DNA of 64,000 bases from Eutreptiella sp. 'Long Island Sound 2002' (GCA_964036045.1 OZ038380.1:173724273-173788272); one strand, 5' to 3'; positions 33,523-45,879 are shown, numbered from the stretch's first letter. Program-made: numbers and translations. Notes: generated by a model not told the origin, from the sequence alone.

Positions 33523-34289
33523 ATGTAATCTGCCTTCAACAGGATGTGCCTGCCATATCTCCACCGAGGTCAACATGGGCCGTTGTTGCTCCTGAAACAA
33601 TTTCTTCCTATCCCCTCTGGAACCACCGCGCCAGCCACTTTCCTTGCATACACCGTGTCGTGCTCTGTGTATGGACAGTATGAAGTGTGCACACTGCACA
33701 GGGCAGTTGGTGCAGTGCGCAAGGTGTGGTCTGCATCGGGTTGAGTGCTGTGTGCAGTGCACATCCTGCTCCGAACAGCGTGCTGGGAGCAGAGTACAGT
33801 GGGAAGCGTGCGCGTTACAATCTGTGGTGCATATGGTGCAGGGTACACGCTTCAACAGATTGTGAAGAGAAGCCTCCTTTCTGCAGGGTTGATGCTCTCC
33901 CATCCCACGTGCTTGCCACTTGCTGGCAATTGCTTGATGCCATGGGGACCGCAGACATTACAAATTAAAACGATGAGAAGTTTTGAACACGAAAAAACCA
34001 GTTCAAAATCGGGGTGGTGACTCTGCACACCCGTGACTCCGGCTACCCCCGGGTATGTCATGGGACACACTGGCAGACTTAGAATGATTGTGCTTTTAGG
34101 CGCGGTCATCAAAAGTGCAAAGCCATACACTTTCAGCCAGGTACACGCTTATGTCCATAAGCTGTCTCAGTGCTTCAAGTACCTTTACAACAGGTGTACG
34201 GGAGCATTCAGAAACTGTCACCGTGTTGCTCTGTGCAAGTGTGCTAGGGAGACAGTGCACAGGTATACAAAGCAGGAGATTACCACGTT

Positions 34290-34910
34290 TTCCCAAAAAA
34301 AAAAACCACTCCTTAATTTTGAAAAGCATGGTTTTACAAACGAAAATACCTTTTGCAACAAAAAAACATTGCACGGTTTTAAAAAAACAAACACCTTGCA
34401 TGGTTCTACATAATGGGAGACATCCACCTTTAGCAAGAAAAAAAACAGTCCAAGGTTTTGGAAAAAAAATAAACCTTGCATGGTTTTCCAAAACAGAACA
34501 GTGCAACCTTTTGCCCGAAAAAACAAACATTGATTGGTTTTACAAAGAAATAAACGTTGCATGGTTTTACAAAAAATTAAAAGTTGTACAGTGGTATGAA
34601 ATAGGAGAGTGCAACCTGGTACTTACAAATAGATTACAAAGTTTTCAAAAATAAAAAGCCTCTGCATGGTTGTACAAAACAGGGCACATCAATAGTACAC
34701 GGTTGTAAGAAAACCAATAAACGTTGCATGTTTTTACAAACCATTAGTCAAACACTTTTGGTACGGAGAAAACACATCACGGGGTTTTGAGCGACGTAAC
34801 TCTCTGCATGGTTTCACAAAAAGAAAAGAGAACAACCTTTTACGAGAAAGAAAAACATTACAGGGTTTGTAAAGGAAAACATGTGCCACAAGCTTTTTAT
34901 GGTTTGTAGT
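34290..34910. repeat. A-rich degenerate tandem repeat (TGCATGGTTTTACAAA)
   Basis: About 15 loose units of 35-45 bp of the form AAACnTTGCATGGTTTTACAA then A-rich, with frequent length changes. Plus-strand open frames here are low-complexity translation. Confidence 0.75.
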
Positions 34911-34914
34911 ATTT

Positions 34915-35035
34915 TAGGGTGTGTCCTCTTTATCCCCGGGGGTGCCCTTTTTATCCCCAGGGGGTGTCTTATTCATCCCCACCCTGCCCTGATAATCCCC
35001 AGGGTGGGGCTCAACTGGTCACCGGGGATGAACCG
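34915..35035. repeat. Short ATCCCC(A/G)GGGTG repeat
   Basis: Four or five imperfect units around TTTATCCCCGGGGGTG and TAATCCCCAGGGTGGGGC. Directly follows the A-rich array. Confidence 0.6.
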
Positions 35036-35239
35036 GTCCCTTTACCTTATATTACATTGGGAATGGTCCTAACCACGTATTTGTTGTTTTCGTTTTTTAA
35101 GGAATTTCACAATGATGGGGCTTTGTGGAAAATTTTTCTTCCGGCGCTTCCCCCCCCTCCCCCCTTGAAACTTCCAAAAATTTTCTTCGGGCGCTTCGCG
35201 CCCCCCCCCCCCCACTTGAAAGCTGGAAAATTGTACAGT

Positions 35240-35764
35240 CCCAAGAAAAAGTCTTGTAATGTCCCGAATGGTCCCAAACGGTGCCCATATAGGAAAGTCT
35301 CATAATGTCCCAAATGGCCGGCACCAAAGTCTCGTAATGTCCCAAATGGTTTGATTTTGTCTGGGACATTATTGGACATTTTACTGTACGCCCAAAAGCC
35401 CAAAACACCCATCGAACCCGTCCTAGATACTGTGGATTCACAGTATGTGGTGATTCTAGTGCTCACTTTTTGATGGAAAGTAGTGCCACATCATTAAAGT
35501 AGGCAAATTAACTAAGGCAGATGAGAAAGCAAAGGTATTCCAAAAATTGAGCAACAGTTCAACTGCGAGATTGGCCTCGCACACGGCGGCAGCTCGGTAG
35601 CTGGATACCTCTCGATCACAGCTGAAGCATGTTTTACGCCGTTCGATGCCACCGCATGCACCAGAGAACGCAAATGTGCCCAGTGGACACGCAGGAATTC
35701 TGCCGCAAGCGCGCCGGCAACGTATGCTACAGGCGACACAAGCAGTATCATAAAGTGGTGGTTT
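35240..35764. repeat. AATGTCCC repeat unit, copy 2
   Basis: Three short internal repeats of GTCTCRTAATGTCCCRAATGG, then the long unit (CCCATCGAACCCGTCCTAGA ... GGTAGCTGGATACCTCTC ... CATGTTTTACGCCGTTCG). Ends GGTTTTGCGACT, where the U2-like sequence begins. Confidence 0.8.
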
Positions 35765-35822
35765 TGCGACTTCTCGGCCTTTTGGCTAAGATCAAGTGTA
35801 GTATCTGTTCGTATCAGCTTAA
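35765..35822 (+). ncRNA. U2 snRNA 5' domain, truncated
   Basis: CTTCTCGGCCTTTTGGCTAA, GATCAAGTGTAGTATCTGTT and CGTATCAGCTTAA match the most conserved part of U2 snRNA (stem I and the branch-point recognition sequence GUAGUA), with one A inserted near the 5' end and one T-to-G change. Identity stops before stem IIa and the Sm site; the sequence runs straight into the next repeat unit. It is a fragment or snRNA-derived repeat head, not a functional gene. Confidence 0.85.
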
Positions 35823-35837
35823 TTTCTAAACACTAAA

Positions 35838-36223
35838 AGCCCGAAACACCCATCGAACCCGTCCTAGATACTGTGGATTCACAGTATGTGGTGATTCTAG
35901 TGCTCACTTTTTGATGGAAAGTAGTGCCACATCATTAATTAGCTAAGTCAGATGAGAAAGCAAAGGTATTCCAAAATTTGAGCAACAGCTCAACTGTGAG
36001 ATCAGCCTCGCCAACGGCGGGAGCTCGGGAACTGGTAGCCTTTCGATCACAGCTCGGGAACAGGGAGCCTCTCGATCACAGCTGAAGCATGTTTTACGCC
36101 GTTCGATGCCACCGCATGCACCAGAGAACGCAAGCGTACCCAGTGGACACGCAGGAATTCTGCCGCAAGCGCCCCGGCAACGTGTGCTACAGGCGACACA
36201 AGCAGTATCATAGAGTGGTGGTT
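35838..36223. repeat. AATGTCCC repeat unit, copy 3
   Basis: Repeats the unit from AAAAGCCCGAAACACCC to GTGGTTTTGCGACT. After GCGACT it diverges from copy 2 (CGGCGCG in place of the U2 sequence). Contains a small internal duplication of CAGCTCGGGAAC (36044-36062). Confidence 0.8.
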
Positions 36224-36239
36224 TTGCGACTCGGCGCGT

Positions 36240-38209
36240 TACTTAACCGTCACATGAGCAAATCCTGTTACGACCTTCATTACAATCCCAGCTTTTCGAG
36301 TTTTTTTGAGAAATTCATCTATTTAATAAAAATTTGGCGAATAAATAGTGCAAATATCTGCCACAAACATCGAAATCACTTGGAATGGATTGGCTGACCA
36401 TGAGTGCTCTCGCACACCCACAACTTCTCGTTTGTCGAGCGTATCTCTACATGCCAAATCCGAAAGATTGCTATATTCCCCAAATGTCCCTCCGCAGCAT
36501 GACCTGCCTCCATGCTCGCAAGGAGTCAACCTCACGATGCGCCTCATACAAGCAGTGACCATGACATTGCACTTGACACTCAAGCCAAATACCCTTAGAC
36601 TACGCACGTTTAACTGTTTACTGCCACGCAAGGGTACGGTGTATGGACACTCAGAAAGACTCCTTTGTACGTTTGTCTTTCAGTCAAATGGATTTCTAAT
36701 CTGTGCAGTGCTTGCCATCCGCAGAGTTGTGCTTTGAGGTGTACAAGCGTCATCTGAGGGTAGTCCCTTGACCGTAGATTTTGGGTCGTTGGTTGCGTTG
36801 GATGGATGGCGCCATTGACAACAATTCCCAAATGAGTCTTTTGGGTTTTAGGGGTGGGTAATTCACGTGGCTCAAATGGCAGCAAGCTGCTCATATTGAA
36901 ATCAACGCATTTTCCACTGTGAAACAACGCATAGATCATGATGTGTGCAGCTTTGTAGGTTTTTAGGCATCATTTTGTTGGCCGTCGTTAGGGCTACCTT
37001 TTGTGAAATTGTAGGGCCCTTGCTCTGCGTGCGCCCTTGCCTGCGTGTGCGTTTGTTGGTTGTCTTGGGATCATGATGCCGTAACACAACCGCAGGTGTA
37101 ATGAAATGTAACCCAATGAGAATCATGAATACATCCATAGCCCAAAGAGCGGGCCATTCTGATTTTGGGCGCAACCGTTCCGCTGTGATGGGTACTTGAA
37201 GAAAGCATCCCTGCAAAAGCGTCGCTGGCTGAGTTGGTGCATGTGGTTGCACTTCAAGCTTGTTTTGTGCATGAAGGTGCAAGGGTTGGATTGCGGTACC
37301 ACAAGACACGATTGCTAAGGTTGTGTGGGCGCAATGGAAGCAACGAAATGATGTTGCTTATGCTATGACGGAAAACCCCACATTCCTTTCATCGGCCCTT
37401 GCCGATAAATGACGCCGTGGAGCTTTTGCTCCTTGCCTTTGGCATTGCGTTGCACAACCCTTTCAACAAGATTTGGTCAACTGTAAGCCTTTTTCGTCAT
37501 CCATGTGTCGTGTCTCGAATACATCCCAATGATGGCATGGAGTTTGCAAAGTTGGTTTACTTTTGGGAGCGCGATGAATAGTTGCTTTTGGGGAAATTAC
37601 AAGAACTTAAACTTTCGCGGCATTTCTTCAATCCGAGAAAGCCGGCTAAGGGTTGCGAGCCGCAATGTTCCAAACTCACCTCCGCCTAAGCGCCCATTGA
37701 CGAACCACTTTTGGTGCCCATAATAATGTGTGAAGAAGAAAATGGCAATGCTAATTCCAATGCACCATCACGACATGAGTCACTTGGTATCCATCATGGC
37801 TTAAGAACAAGCTTGGAACCAAGGTTGCAATTCACTCAACGGACCTCCGACAATTGCAACCAAGGTCCTAGATACCGTTTTTTAGTCAAAAATGCTGCAT
37901 TTGTGAACACTCGCCTTGTAACCGACGAAGAAACTTATGCACACGGAATCCCACTTCGAGTGAAAACCGCGCCAAAATATTCGAGTGCGCGCAAGTAACA
38001 CTCGACCCGTTGAAAACTACCACGGTGGGGTTGAGGTTAAAGGGGATGCTTGAAGTATTAAAAAGCGTGCTCGTTGCTTGGAATTTGGGAGGCATGGGTC
38101 CCTAATACCCATGATTTCACACATGTGCATGCAACAACTCGTGTGCATGGTGGTTTCCACATCATACAGTTTCAGGCAAGTGTGCCCAAGTCATGCGTGT
38201 ACCGACTGA
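36240..38209. other. Gene-poor region, unrecognised
   Basis: 2 kb with short open frames on both strands (for example 37711-37998, +). None shows a known domain, splice-consistent exons or conserved repeat structure. Confidence 0.4.
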
Positions 38210-38600
38210 GAGGGTATCGTAAGGCTATGGCCATTTGAGATTGGTTGTATTTGAGAGGCCCCAAAAGAGGGTATCGTAAGGCTATGGCCATTTGAGATTG
38301 GTGGTATTTGAGAGGCCCCAAAAGGGCCTCGACCAAACGGATGGTGGAAGGCGATTCCAAGTAGTCAAAGGTGCACGTTCCCGAAGCCCAACGCCGTAAC
38401 CAACCACCAATTACCTCCTTTGTTAGCCGGTAAGCGGCTTCTAGGGGCTTTGGGGATAGGGCAGACTTTCTTTTGTCGTTGTCTCCATAAGTTCCAACAT
38501 CTATGAATTGCCCGAGAAGACATTGAGGACGCCTGTCTCGCGTCCCCCCCGCATCCTCCCGAGAGAATTTGATATACTTAGCACGAACTTCGCTGGACAT
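38172..38600 (-). other. Unrecognised 142-codon ORF with internal duplication
   Basis: Open frame from ATG at 38600. Its last third contains the 57-bp tandem duplication (19 codons, LLGPLKYHQSQMAIALRYP repeated), which keeps the frame. The rest (GGWLRRWASGTCTFDYLES) matches no family I know. Could be a relic transposon protein. Confidence 0.25.
38210..38323. repeat. 57-bp tandem duplication
   Basis: Units 38210-38266 and 38267-38323 start GAGGGTATCGTAAGGCTATG and differ by one or two bases. Confidence 0.95.
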
Positions 38601-41302
38601 ACCATGACCGCGGGTCTGATTTAAAACTACCCGAATGACGCGTGCAAAGAAGGTTTCTCCGGTGAGGATCTAAGAATCATAGCCTTGCATGCAAGCGAAG
38701 GCGACATGGATTGAAGTCTTGCAGCGCATATAGGAGACCAACGGGTCGGACCACCTGTGCCAAATGTCACAAGGGCATTGCCGCAGAGTGGAAGGAAGAA
38801 CCAGGGAGGGCACACCTTGAATGGTCTACTAAGTTGCGGATTACATGCTTTTTTAAGCTATTGAGCTTCTTTTGTGCAGGTGCATTTAGATATCATATGT
38901 TTTGGATCTGCTTCCTGCAGCCTGATCCTCGCCCCTGCATGACAATGCATCTTGGGGACGTATGTCTCAGAACTCGGGGGTAGGGAGCTAGGTAGGTGGG
39001 TCAACCCAAACTCAACTTTGGCATTGACAAGGGGAACTTTCGAAATTGGAACATCGGGGGCAAGTCTCTCTCCACCCGTGACGGCGCAACAAATGACAAG
39101 CATACGTAATCGGGGACGAGGGACCCATGTGTGCGCATACGCTTGCATTGTGTTTGATGTGCAGAAAAACCGAGAATCAAGCGTTGTCGGATCACCCAAG
39201 TCCTCGGGGTGCCTTGTTTGAAGAGACGTAATCGGGGAGTATGTGTAGCCGACAATCTTCCTTTGGCAACGCCTCGCTCGCACTTTTCCTCGTTCATGCT
39301 CGGAAAAGCGCTCACTCGGGGTTTGCCCGACGTGTGCAAGAGTACGTCCGTAGAGTGAGTTGTCGATTGTTGCCACTTTGCCTTTTGATTTCCTCAACAA
39401 AGTTCACGAGCTGAAAGATTGATGGTGTACACTCAGCGCTTCATCGATACCTCGCTCAGAATCGCTACCTCGCTCAGAGTCAGTTGTGGTTGCGGTCTTG
39501 TGCATGTGCTGTGCCTTGAAGGTGCCATTCGCCTAATGACGAGAGCACGAGTGTGCACACTCGTGCCATAACGTACGAAGAGGGATTGTTTCGCACACTT
39601 GGTTGAACCATAGCCGCAAAGCCAAGCGGAAGTTGCATAAATGCATCGTCGCATGATGCACTAGGTATCGAGGCAAGCATTTGGGACGCACACTTGGCGC
39701 CCGGCATACATTCCACATAGTAATCGAAGCAAAATACGTATTTGGAAACGACAAACGTTGCCTACAACAAGTTGACTCCGCTAACGACGCAAGCCACAAG
39801 ACAATGTGGATCTATAGCGTGGCGATGAACCGTAGTCCACAGTGTGGAAGCGTCGAAACCAAGTATTTGTTCATGCTCGTGAACTAGCCCTTCACTTAGC
39901 GGCCATGTGAAAGTGTAGGTTACCACAAATGGTTCCAAGCAAGCACAAAAAAAGCACAGCAACTTGGGACAAGATACATTGGAATGCGGGCACATGCATT
40001 GCATTATGCAAAGTTGACAAGGAAGGTAAGCAGGCAAACAACAGAAGATTACCAAAGCGTGTACCAAATTGGCATGAATGCACATTCTGCACCAAAGTGC
40101 ATCAACGGCATAGAGGCGACCCAAAAAGCGTACAAAGATGACAACTTGTGGTTGCATGAGGGCATTAGAGCGTGGTGGCCATGGAATTTGTACCAAGGCC
40201 ATCCTTTGCGGTGTGTTTTGCACTTTTGCTCACTCGCAAACTTTGTTCAACGAGTGCAAGTACATTCTACACGAACCTTGTGCGGAAAAGCGTAACGTAC
40301 GAAGTCCACCAGAAGGTTTACCCGATGACGCATGTGCACATCGTGTACATGTTTCTGAGTGTCTATTTTTTTTCGGTTATGGCTGTTTGATAACGTGTTC
40401 TTTGTCGTGTGCTCTCGTCAGTTGCCCTACGATTATACGATTTATACAAGTGAAAAAAGTTTCACTAGAGGGGCAAGCAAAGCACAATCTCTTCGTACCA
40501 AAAGCGTGGCAGCGTAAGCGCGGATAAGAGTAGAGTCGTTCTTGGCCATGAGCAACTGCAGACACGCGCAAGGCAATGGTGGACCATAGCCGAAGAGATC
40601 ACCCATGATCATCAATGCCACGGCACACAACAAGCGAGTCAATTTGCCACTTGTAGCCCATTGTCCATAGATGATTTGATTTGCTTGTGCTTGCTTGCAA
40701 GCCTGGAGTTCGCATGCCTCCATTGCGTTGAGAAACCACGGGCTACGATGCTCCGAGTTGTCCAAGTGATGGGATATAGTACATCAATACCAAGTAGACG
40801 ACACCACATACGCCCATTGCATTTGCAAGAGACAAGATCAAACCAACGTGTCAGCGATGCCCTCTATATGTCTCAATTGTAATGCACTCAGACGCTCGTC
40901 TTCGTGCTTGCCTCCTGGCACCTCCCGCCCCCTCCGAGAACCAACTACTGCCGTGCTCTTCTACTGCTTGAAATGGAAGCAGGGCATAACATACTGGAAG
41001 TTGCCCATCTCCATGCAATAGGAGTTTTTTTTTTGCAAATTCGTTTTCCCGAGAAAAAGTTGGGGTAACCCCCATTATTTTGAGGGCTGGAGCCTTCTAT
41101 GCTTGTCAAAAATGTTTCGATGGCAATGCTAAAGGGTACACTCGGACCTACTCTCAGACACGAACGTGATGGAAGAGGTCGCACTCCGTTGCAAAAGTCT
41201 TGGCAGCAACCTTGGGGCACATGCTTGTGGGGTGATCAATGGTATAACGCTCTAGCGCTTGCATCTGTATTCTTGTTCTACAGCATGATGGAGATTTCTT
41301 GA
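38601..41302. other. Region upstream of ARP6, unrecognised
   Basis: 2.7 kb without a supported gene. Frames such as 38858-39400 (-) and 39984-40295 (+) have no known domain. The last few hundred bases must hold the ARP6 promoter; no clear TATA or initiator was identified. Confidence 0.4.
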
Positions 41303-42625
41303 ATGGGCCGCCACCGTTTGGTTGTTGACAATGGCTCGGCATACATCAAAGTGGGCTTTGCCGACTCCGACACCCCAAAATGTGTGCCCAATCTAGTATG
41401 TAAAGAAAAGCGAGGCCGAGCATGCTACATCTCCTCGCAGCTCCAAGATGCCCCGGACACATCCAATTTGGCCTACCGTCGGCCCTTTGAGAAGGGCTAT
41501 TTTGTGGATCCATCAACGCAATGTGATATTTGGAAGTATGTATTTGGGGCGGAGATGGAAATGACGACGGAGGAGTTAAGAGCTACCAGCCTTCTTCTCA
41601 CTGCTCCGTATTTTACCCCTCGGAAGCTCCAGAGGGAGTACAACGAATTGGTCTTTGAAACACTGGAGTTCGACGAATTTGCTTGCGTGTCACCGGCTTT
41701 CTTGTCTATGGTGTCGTACTTTTCAAGAACCCTGAAAGTGCCTCCGTCCATGTGGCCGTTTGCCCAGCATGCCTTTGGCGCTCGACACAAGCGAAAGCGG
41801 GAGGAAGAGCCAGACGACACACCCAGTACTACATCGGCGCACCCTTGCACTTGTGTGGTTGTCGACTGTGGATACTCCTTTTCCCATGTGGTGCCCTTTG
41901 TCGGGGGCAAAGTGGTGAAGGCAGCAGTGAAGCGGGTACCTATCGGGGGGAAGGTTATGATTAATCATTTGAAAGGGGTCTTGTCTTTTCGGCAGTATGA
42001 TATGATGGAAGAGGACTGGCTACTGACAAACTTAGTGAACCAATTGTGCTTCGTCTCCACCGATTTCGATCACGACATCAGAATCAGTTCTGGCATGTCC
42101 CGGGTCAAAAACGACATCCGCGTTCGGTATATGTTGCCCTCCGGGCAAGCAGGGGCCTCCAACCTTGGGTACCAGCTGCCAGCTTCAGCGGTTGTCAATC
42201 CAAGAGATCAAGTGCTGTTGCTGAACAACGAGCGCTTCACCATTCCGGAGCTGCTGTTTAACCCCTCCGACGTGGGCTTCCCGAACATGGGGGTGGCGGA
42301 GGCTGTCAAAGCCAGCGTCACTTCCAGCTCGATAGATAGCAGCTTGCGGCCACTGCTTGTGAGCAATGCGTTGCTGATCGGAGGGTGCAGCATGTTCCCT
42401 GGATTCCAGGAGCGCATGCAGGCGGACTTGACAGCCCTGGCAAACGACGACTTGTGTGTCGCACAGTGCCACAGGGACGCGGACTCTTTGTTTACCCCAT
42501 TTTACGGTGGCTGTGAACTGATGCAGTCCGACCTCTATTCAGCGATTTCTGTCTCTCGGAAAGAATACCATGAACAGGGCGGGGACAGCATCTGCCGCAA
42601 CCGCATCTGGTACGATTTTCTTTAG
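41303..42625 (+). CDS. ARP6: Actin-related protein 6 (ARP6), intronless
   Basis: 440 aa, close to the usual ARP6 length. ARP6 is a nuclear subunit of the SWR1/SRCAP remodeller that places H2A.Z in nucleosomes. It has the actin fold signatures: phosphate-1 loop VVDNGSAYIKVGF (res 6-18), YRRPFEKGYFVD (59-70, the ARP6 form), phosphate-2 loop VVVDCGYSFSHVVPF (186-200), GGKVMINHLK, and adenosine motif LIGGCSMFPGFQERM (about 355-370). It ends near RKEYHEQG...C, as ARP6 proteins do. A Lys/Arg/Glu insert (KRKREEEPDD, about 165) lies before phosphate-2, where ARP6 commonly carries an insertion. The frame is intact from ATG to stop without introns, unlike the two neighbouring genes. Confidence 0.95.
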   Translation: MGRHRLVVDNGSAYIKVGFADSDTPKCVPNLVCKEKRGRACYISSQLQDAPDTSNLAYRRPFEKGYFVDPSTQCDIWKYVFGAEMEMTTEELRATSLLLTAPYFTPRKLQREYNELVFETLEFDEFACVSPAFLSMVSYFSRTLKVPPSMWPFAQHAFGARHKRKREEEPDDTPSTTSAHPCTCVVVDCGYSFSHVVPFVGGKVVKAAVKRVPIGGKVMINHLKGVLSFRQYDMMEEDWLLTNLVNQLCFVSTDFDHDIRISSGMSRVKNDIRVRYMLPSGQAGASNLGYQLPASAVVNPRDQVLLLNNERFTIPELLFNPSDVGFPNMGVAEAVKASVTSSSIDSSLRPLLVSNALLIGGCSMFPGFQERMQADLTALANDDLCVAQCHRDADSLFTPFYGGCELMQSDLYSAISVSRKEYHEQGGDSICRNRIWYDFL

Positions 42626-45553
42626 CAGCCGGTTACCATGGGTGACTGTTACAGCACTGAGCAGGCTCGGCCACCTCACTGCAGGCGCGATCCTCTCTCC
42701 TAAATCCCACAAGAATTTCCCGTCGTCCAAAATGCTCGACACTGCCATTCCAACGGCTTGGGGCCGCTTGACACGTTCTAGGGACGTGGTCTCGGACACA
42801 CCCCTGCGTGGCGCCTTCTTTCGGTAACCCGTCTGAAGCTTGTTGCGGTCGTGTATTCGGAGACATTGCTGCATTGTGGTGTGCACGGTTGGAGAGTAGC
42901 AAAGCACATGCTCTCTTACCCAGGCTTGGGAGTGCAAGCAACAAAGGCCCAGCCCCGCCACCTGGCAAGGCAGCACGTAAAGAACTCCCTGCATTCTACC
43001 CTGGGCCATCTCTTACTTTTTGAAAACGACGGATGGCAGCGATCTTGCACAACGCCAGACAGCCTCGTAGAGGCCACAGCATCTAGGCAATGGCACGTGG
43101 ATCAGCGAAGGGGGGGGGGGCGTTGCGGTGGTGCAGCCCTGTGGCACGGGTGATGATTTCAGGCGTTGTCAAGCTTGCAGCGTTGACTCAGTTCCTGGAC
43201 TTCCAAAAGAAAAGGAAACGGAATGCCGTTGGGAAGACCGCAAATGGCAGGGAAATGGGAAGGGTTCAGAATTGGAGGAGGGCCAAGGGTGCATTCAGAG
43301 CTTTGAGGGCAGGCCTCCGCTTGAATGGGGAGGCCTGCGCTTGAATGGGGGAGCCCCCCCCCCCCCCCACCTACTCACTCAGCACTCTATGGCCCCCCCT
43401 CCCGCCCAACAGTCCAACCCCAACTGCCGGCTGCAACGGTTTTGTAACCGCTTTCCTAACCGCTTTCTGAACCGCTTTCCCAACCGTAACCCAGCCGGTT
43501 TCAGAAGTGCTTGCCGCAGTGACCTCCCTCTCCTTCAAGCACAGACCTGTTCGGGGGGCAGAATTAAAAACTCTTCTGCATCAGTTGCTCCTTCTTGCGA
43601 ACGCCACGCTCAGGCCACACTGCAAGCCCCCGACCCCTGGGTGTTGTTTCCGCAACTTTTGGAACCATGTCGTATTTTGCCGTTCATCAATACCCCCCCT
43701 TGTCGGACCACGATGTGTTGTTTCCGTCACATTTTGGGAGTTCGGTGTTGTTCTCGCAAGGGGGGGGGGGGATACAGGAAGAGACAGGCAGAGAGCCTTG
43801 TTGCAGACACTGAGACAGTCCAATGGTGATGTATACGGACAGATTTTTGGTCACGAACGGGCAGGCAGGCGGGCATGCGAACTGAGAAACACGCGCATGG
43901 GGGGGCCAGCGCGGGCGGATGCATGCGGATTTCCGCCCGAATGGACAGATGTGGTCACAGAAGCACGGGAAGATAGGGAGACGATGGAGGACAGAAAGCG
44001 GAGTCAACTCAGTCGAACGGAGAGCCTGGCGACTGATGATGCAAAGGCGAGTAAAGATCGACGGGCCAACGGAGGAACGGAGTTGTTTTATCGCCATAAT
44101 AGCTCCGGATGCGATCACCACGCGGTAGTGGCGATGCGACCAGTTGATCGCCTCGTGGTGTGCCGCCTTCATGAACCCCCGAAGCCGCAACCGTAGGTGA
44201 TGCTCTCGTCGTTTCGGGCGCCGTAGCGCAACAGGGACACTGTTCTCCAAGGCGGCGTTCCTCCAGTGCAGGAACCTGGCCCGTTGTTGGTGACAGAGGC
44301 GCCGCCTGTGCAGTTCGTTGCCCGCTGCAATGTCCCGGCACGCCCCCCCCCCCCCGGCCAATCACACAGTTAAAGATTCTCGAGAAGCTGACAGTATTAC
44401 AATTGAGCTGAGTCAGGCTTGCATGAGGTCAGGATCATGCTCGTTATTTGAAAACCTGGCACCATGGCCAATCGCAAGTCCGCCGGGGCTGGGGGCTCCT
44501 CCTTCTCAAACAACATGTTGTATCGTTCATTTTCATACGCAATGTTGTTGCACACTCACACTCACCCAGAAAATCAAGGGGGGTTTGGTGTTGGCTGGGG
44601 TGATGTATCCTGGAATGGCTTCAACTAATGTGTAGCAGTGAGGGGAGGTCCCAAACGTGCATTTCAACAGAGAACCAAAGTGAAATTCGCGAGGATGAAG
44701 GCAGGGTGGGGGGTTACATGGGTGTGTCCTCCTCGTTGTGACTCTCACCCTTTTCCGGAGGGACACCCCCGTGCGCAAGAACCGCCGTGTGCAAAAACCA
44801 CCCCCTGGCTCCATGGCTTTCTCCTTGATACTACTTTTCTTCCCACAGAATTGGGTCCTCATGGCTGTGGTGGATGGAGGACACCCATTCACGCGTGCAG
44901 GTCCAGTTTTGATGTGTGTTACACGACAGTACATGCAGATCTGTCCTTTGGTGCTCATTTGTGCACCTGGCGCAACACACTGGAAATTTTTTTTCATGGC
45001 CGTGCACAAGGCACTTTTTGGCTTGAAAACCCTGTCCCAGAATCACCCGCTGGTTCCACGGCAAAACATGGCTGGTTCCTGGGCACATGGGGCACAAAGA
45101 GCCGATGATTTGCTGGATGACGAGTTGCTTTCGCAGCTTTTGCTTTCCGAGTGAGATTGGGCTGGGGATTGTCAGCCTATTTGTATTGTTGTGCTGTGCA
45201 GTGTGCGTGTCAAGCCTGCAAGTAGAGGTACGGGCACAAACCCCCAAGGTACCCCCCCCCCCCAGTTGTCTAAGAGGGAGTGCAAAGTTTCGATATATGC
45301 GTTTTCATGGGCACTGTTTGTTCCCCGCTTCCAATTTCAAAGGCACCAGGTTATGGAAGTAACAAAAATTTCCCTGCAAGGCAGAAAGAAACACCAGGTA
45401 TCATCCAAAGGCCTCTGGCGACCATCCACATACATTGGGGAACACCTGCCGTAGTGGTTTGCAGTGGGCCTCTTCACCGGGTAAAATCTCCAGAAACTTC
45501 AGAAAGCAGCCGCACCGTGCGCGCACCATGCAACAACACCCTCTAAGCTGCGG
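42626..45553. other. Region downstream of ARP6
   Basis: 2.9 kb. Holds an AACCGCTTTCC minisatellite (43425-43500), several poly(G)/poly(C) tracts (43112, 43358, 43760, 44345, 45250) and no supported gene. A 224-codon minus frame (43687-44361) has no recognised domain. Confidence 0.4.
43425..43500. repeat. AACCGCTTTCC short tandem repeat
   Basis: CAACGGTTTTGTAACCGC, TTTCCTAACCGCTTTCTG, AACCGCTTTCCCAACCG: four units of about 16 bp. Related in core (AACCG) to the minisatellites at 54435, 58710, 59905 and 60890. Confidence 0.7.
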
Positions 45554-45879
45554 CCTTGTCTAAGCTACAGCTGGCGTAGGGACCGTATTAATTCCATACC
45601 GAATTTGATTGTGTACGAAATGTAGTGCAACCACATAAGACATGGTTTTGGTGACAACTCTGCCAATTGCATGGAATCATGGACACATTTGTTGTGATTG
45701 TTTGCCCACTTGAACCCACAGAGCTCTGATTTTGGGGGTGTTTGTGCATTATGTTCCCTTTCTTGGTGGTGGTGTGTCTGCCGGTAGTTGTAGGTGTCGT
45801 GCGCAAGCTACGGCCTTGTCTTCGCTGCAGCAGGTTTAGGGACCGTATTAATTCCGTCTTTTGCGTAGCTTAGACAAGG
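45554..45879. mobile_element. 326-bp MITE-like element with 15-bp TIRs
   Basis: CCTTGTCTAAGCTAC at 45554-45568 is repeated as its exact reverse complement at 45865-45879. Inside, a ~50-bp block ending TAGGGACCGTATTAATTCC occurs near both ends in direct orientation (about 45580 and 45838). No coding frame. Confidence 0.8.

Noticed and set aside
33644-33865. Cys-rich ORF (CAHC...CARC...CVQCTSC) resembling a zinc finger
   Set aside because: Arises from a TGCACA/GTGCAG-rich low-complexity stretch continuing from the minisatellite; spacing is irregular and frames on both strands look alike.
35629-35829. Repeated ORF 'FYAVRCHRMHQRTQ...' in two copies of the AATGTCCC repeat
   Set aside because: Changes between the copies are not biased to silent positions, and the frame runs into the U2 fragment; it is repeat sequence, not a gene.
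43687-44361. 224-codon minus-strand ORF
   Set aside because: No known domain; the frame includes a poly(C) tract and low-complexity Arg-rich sequence and lacks splice or start support.
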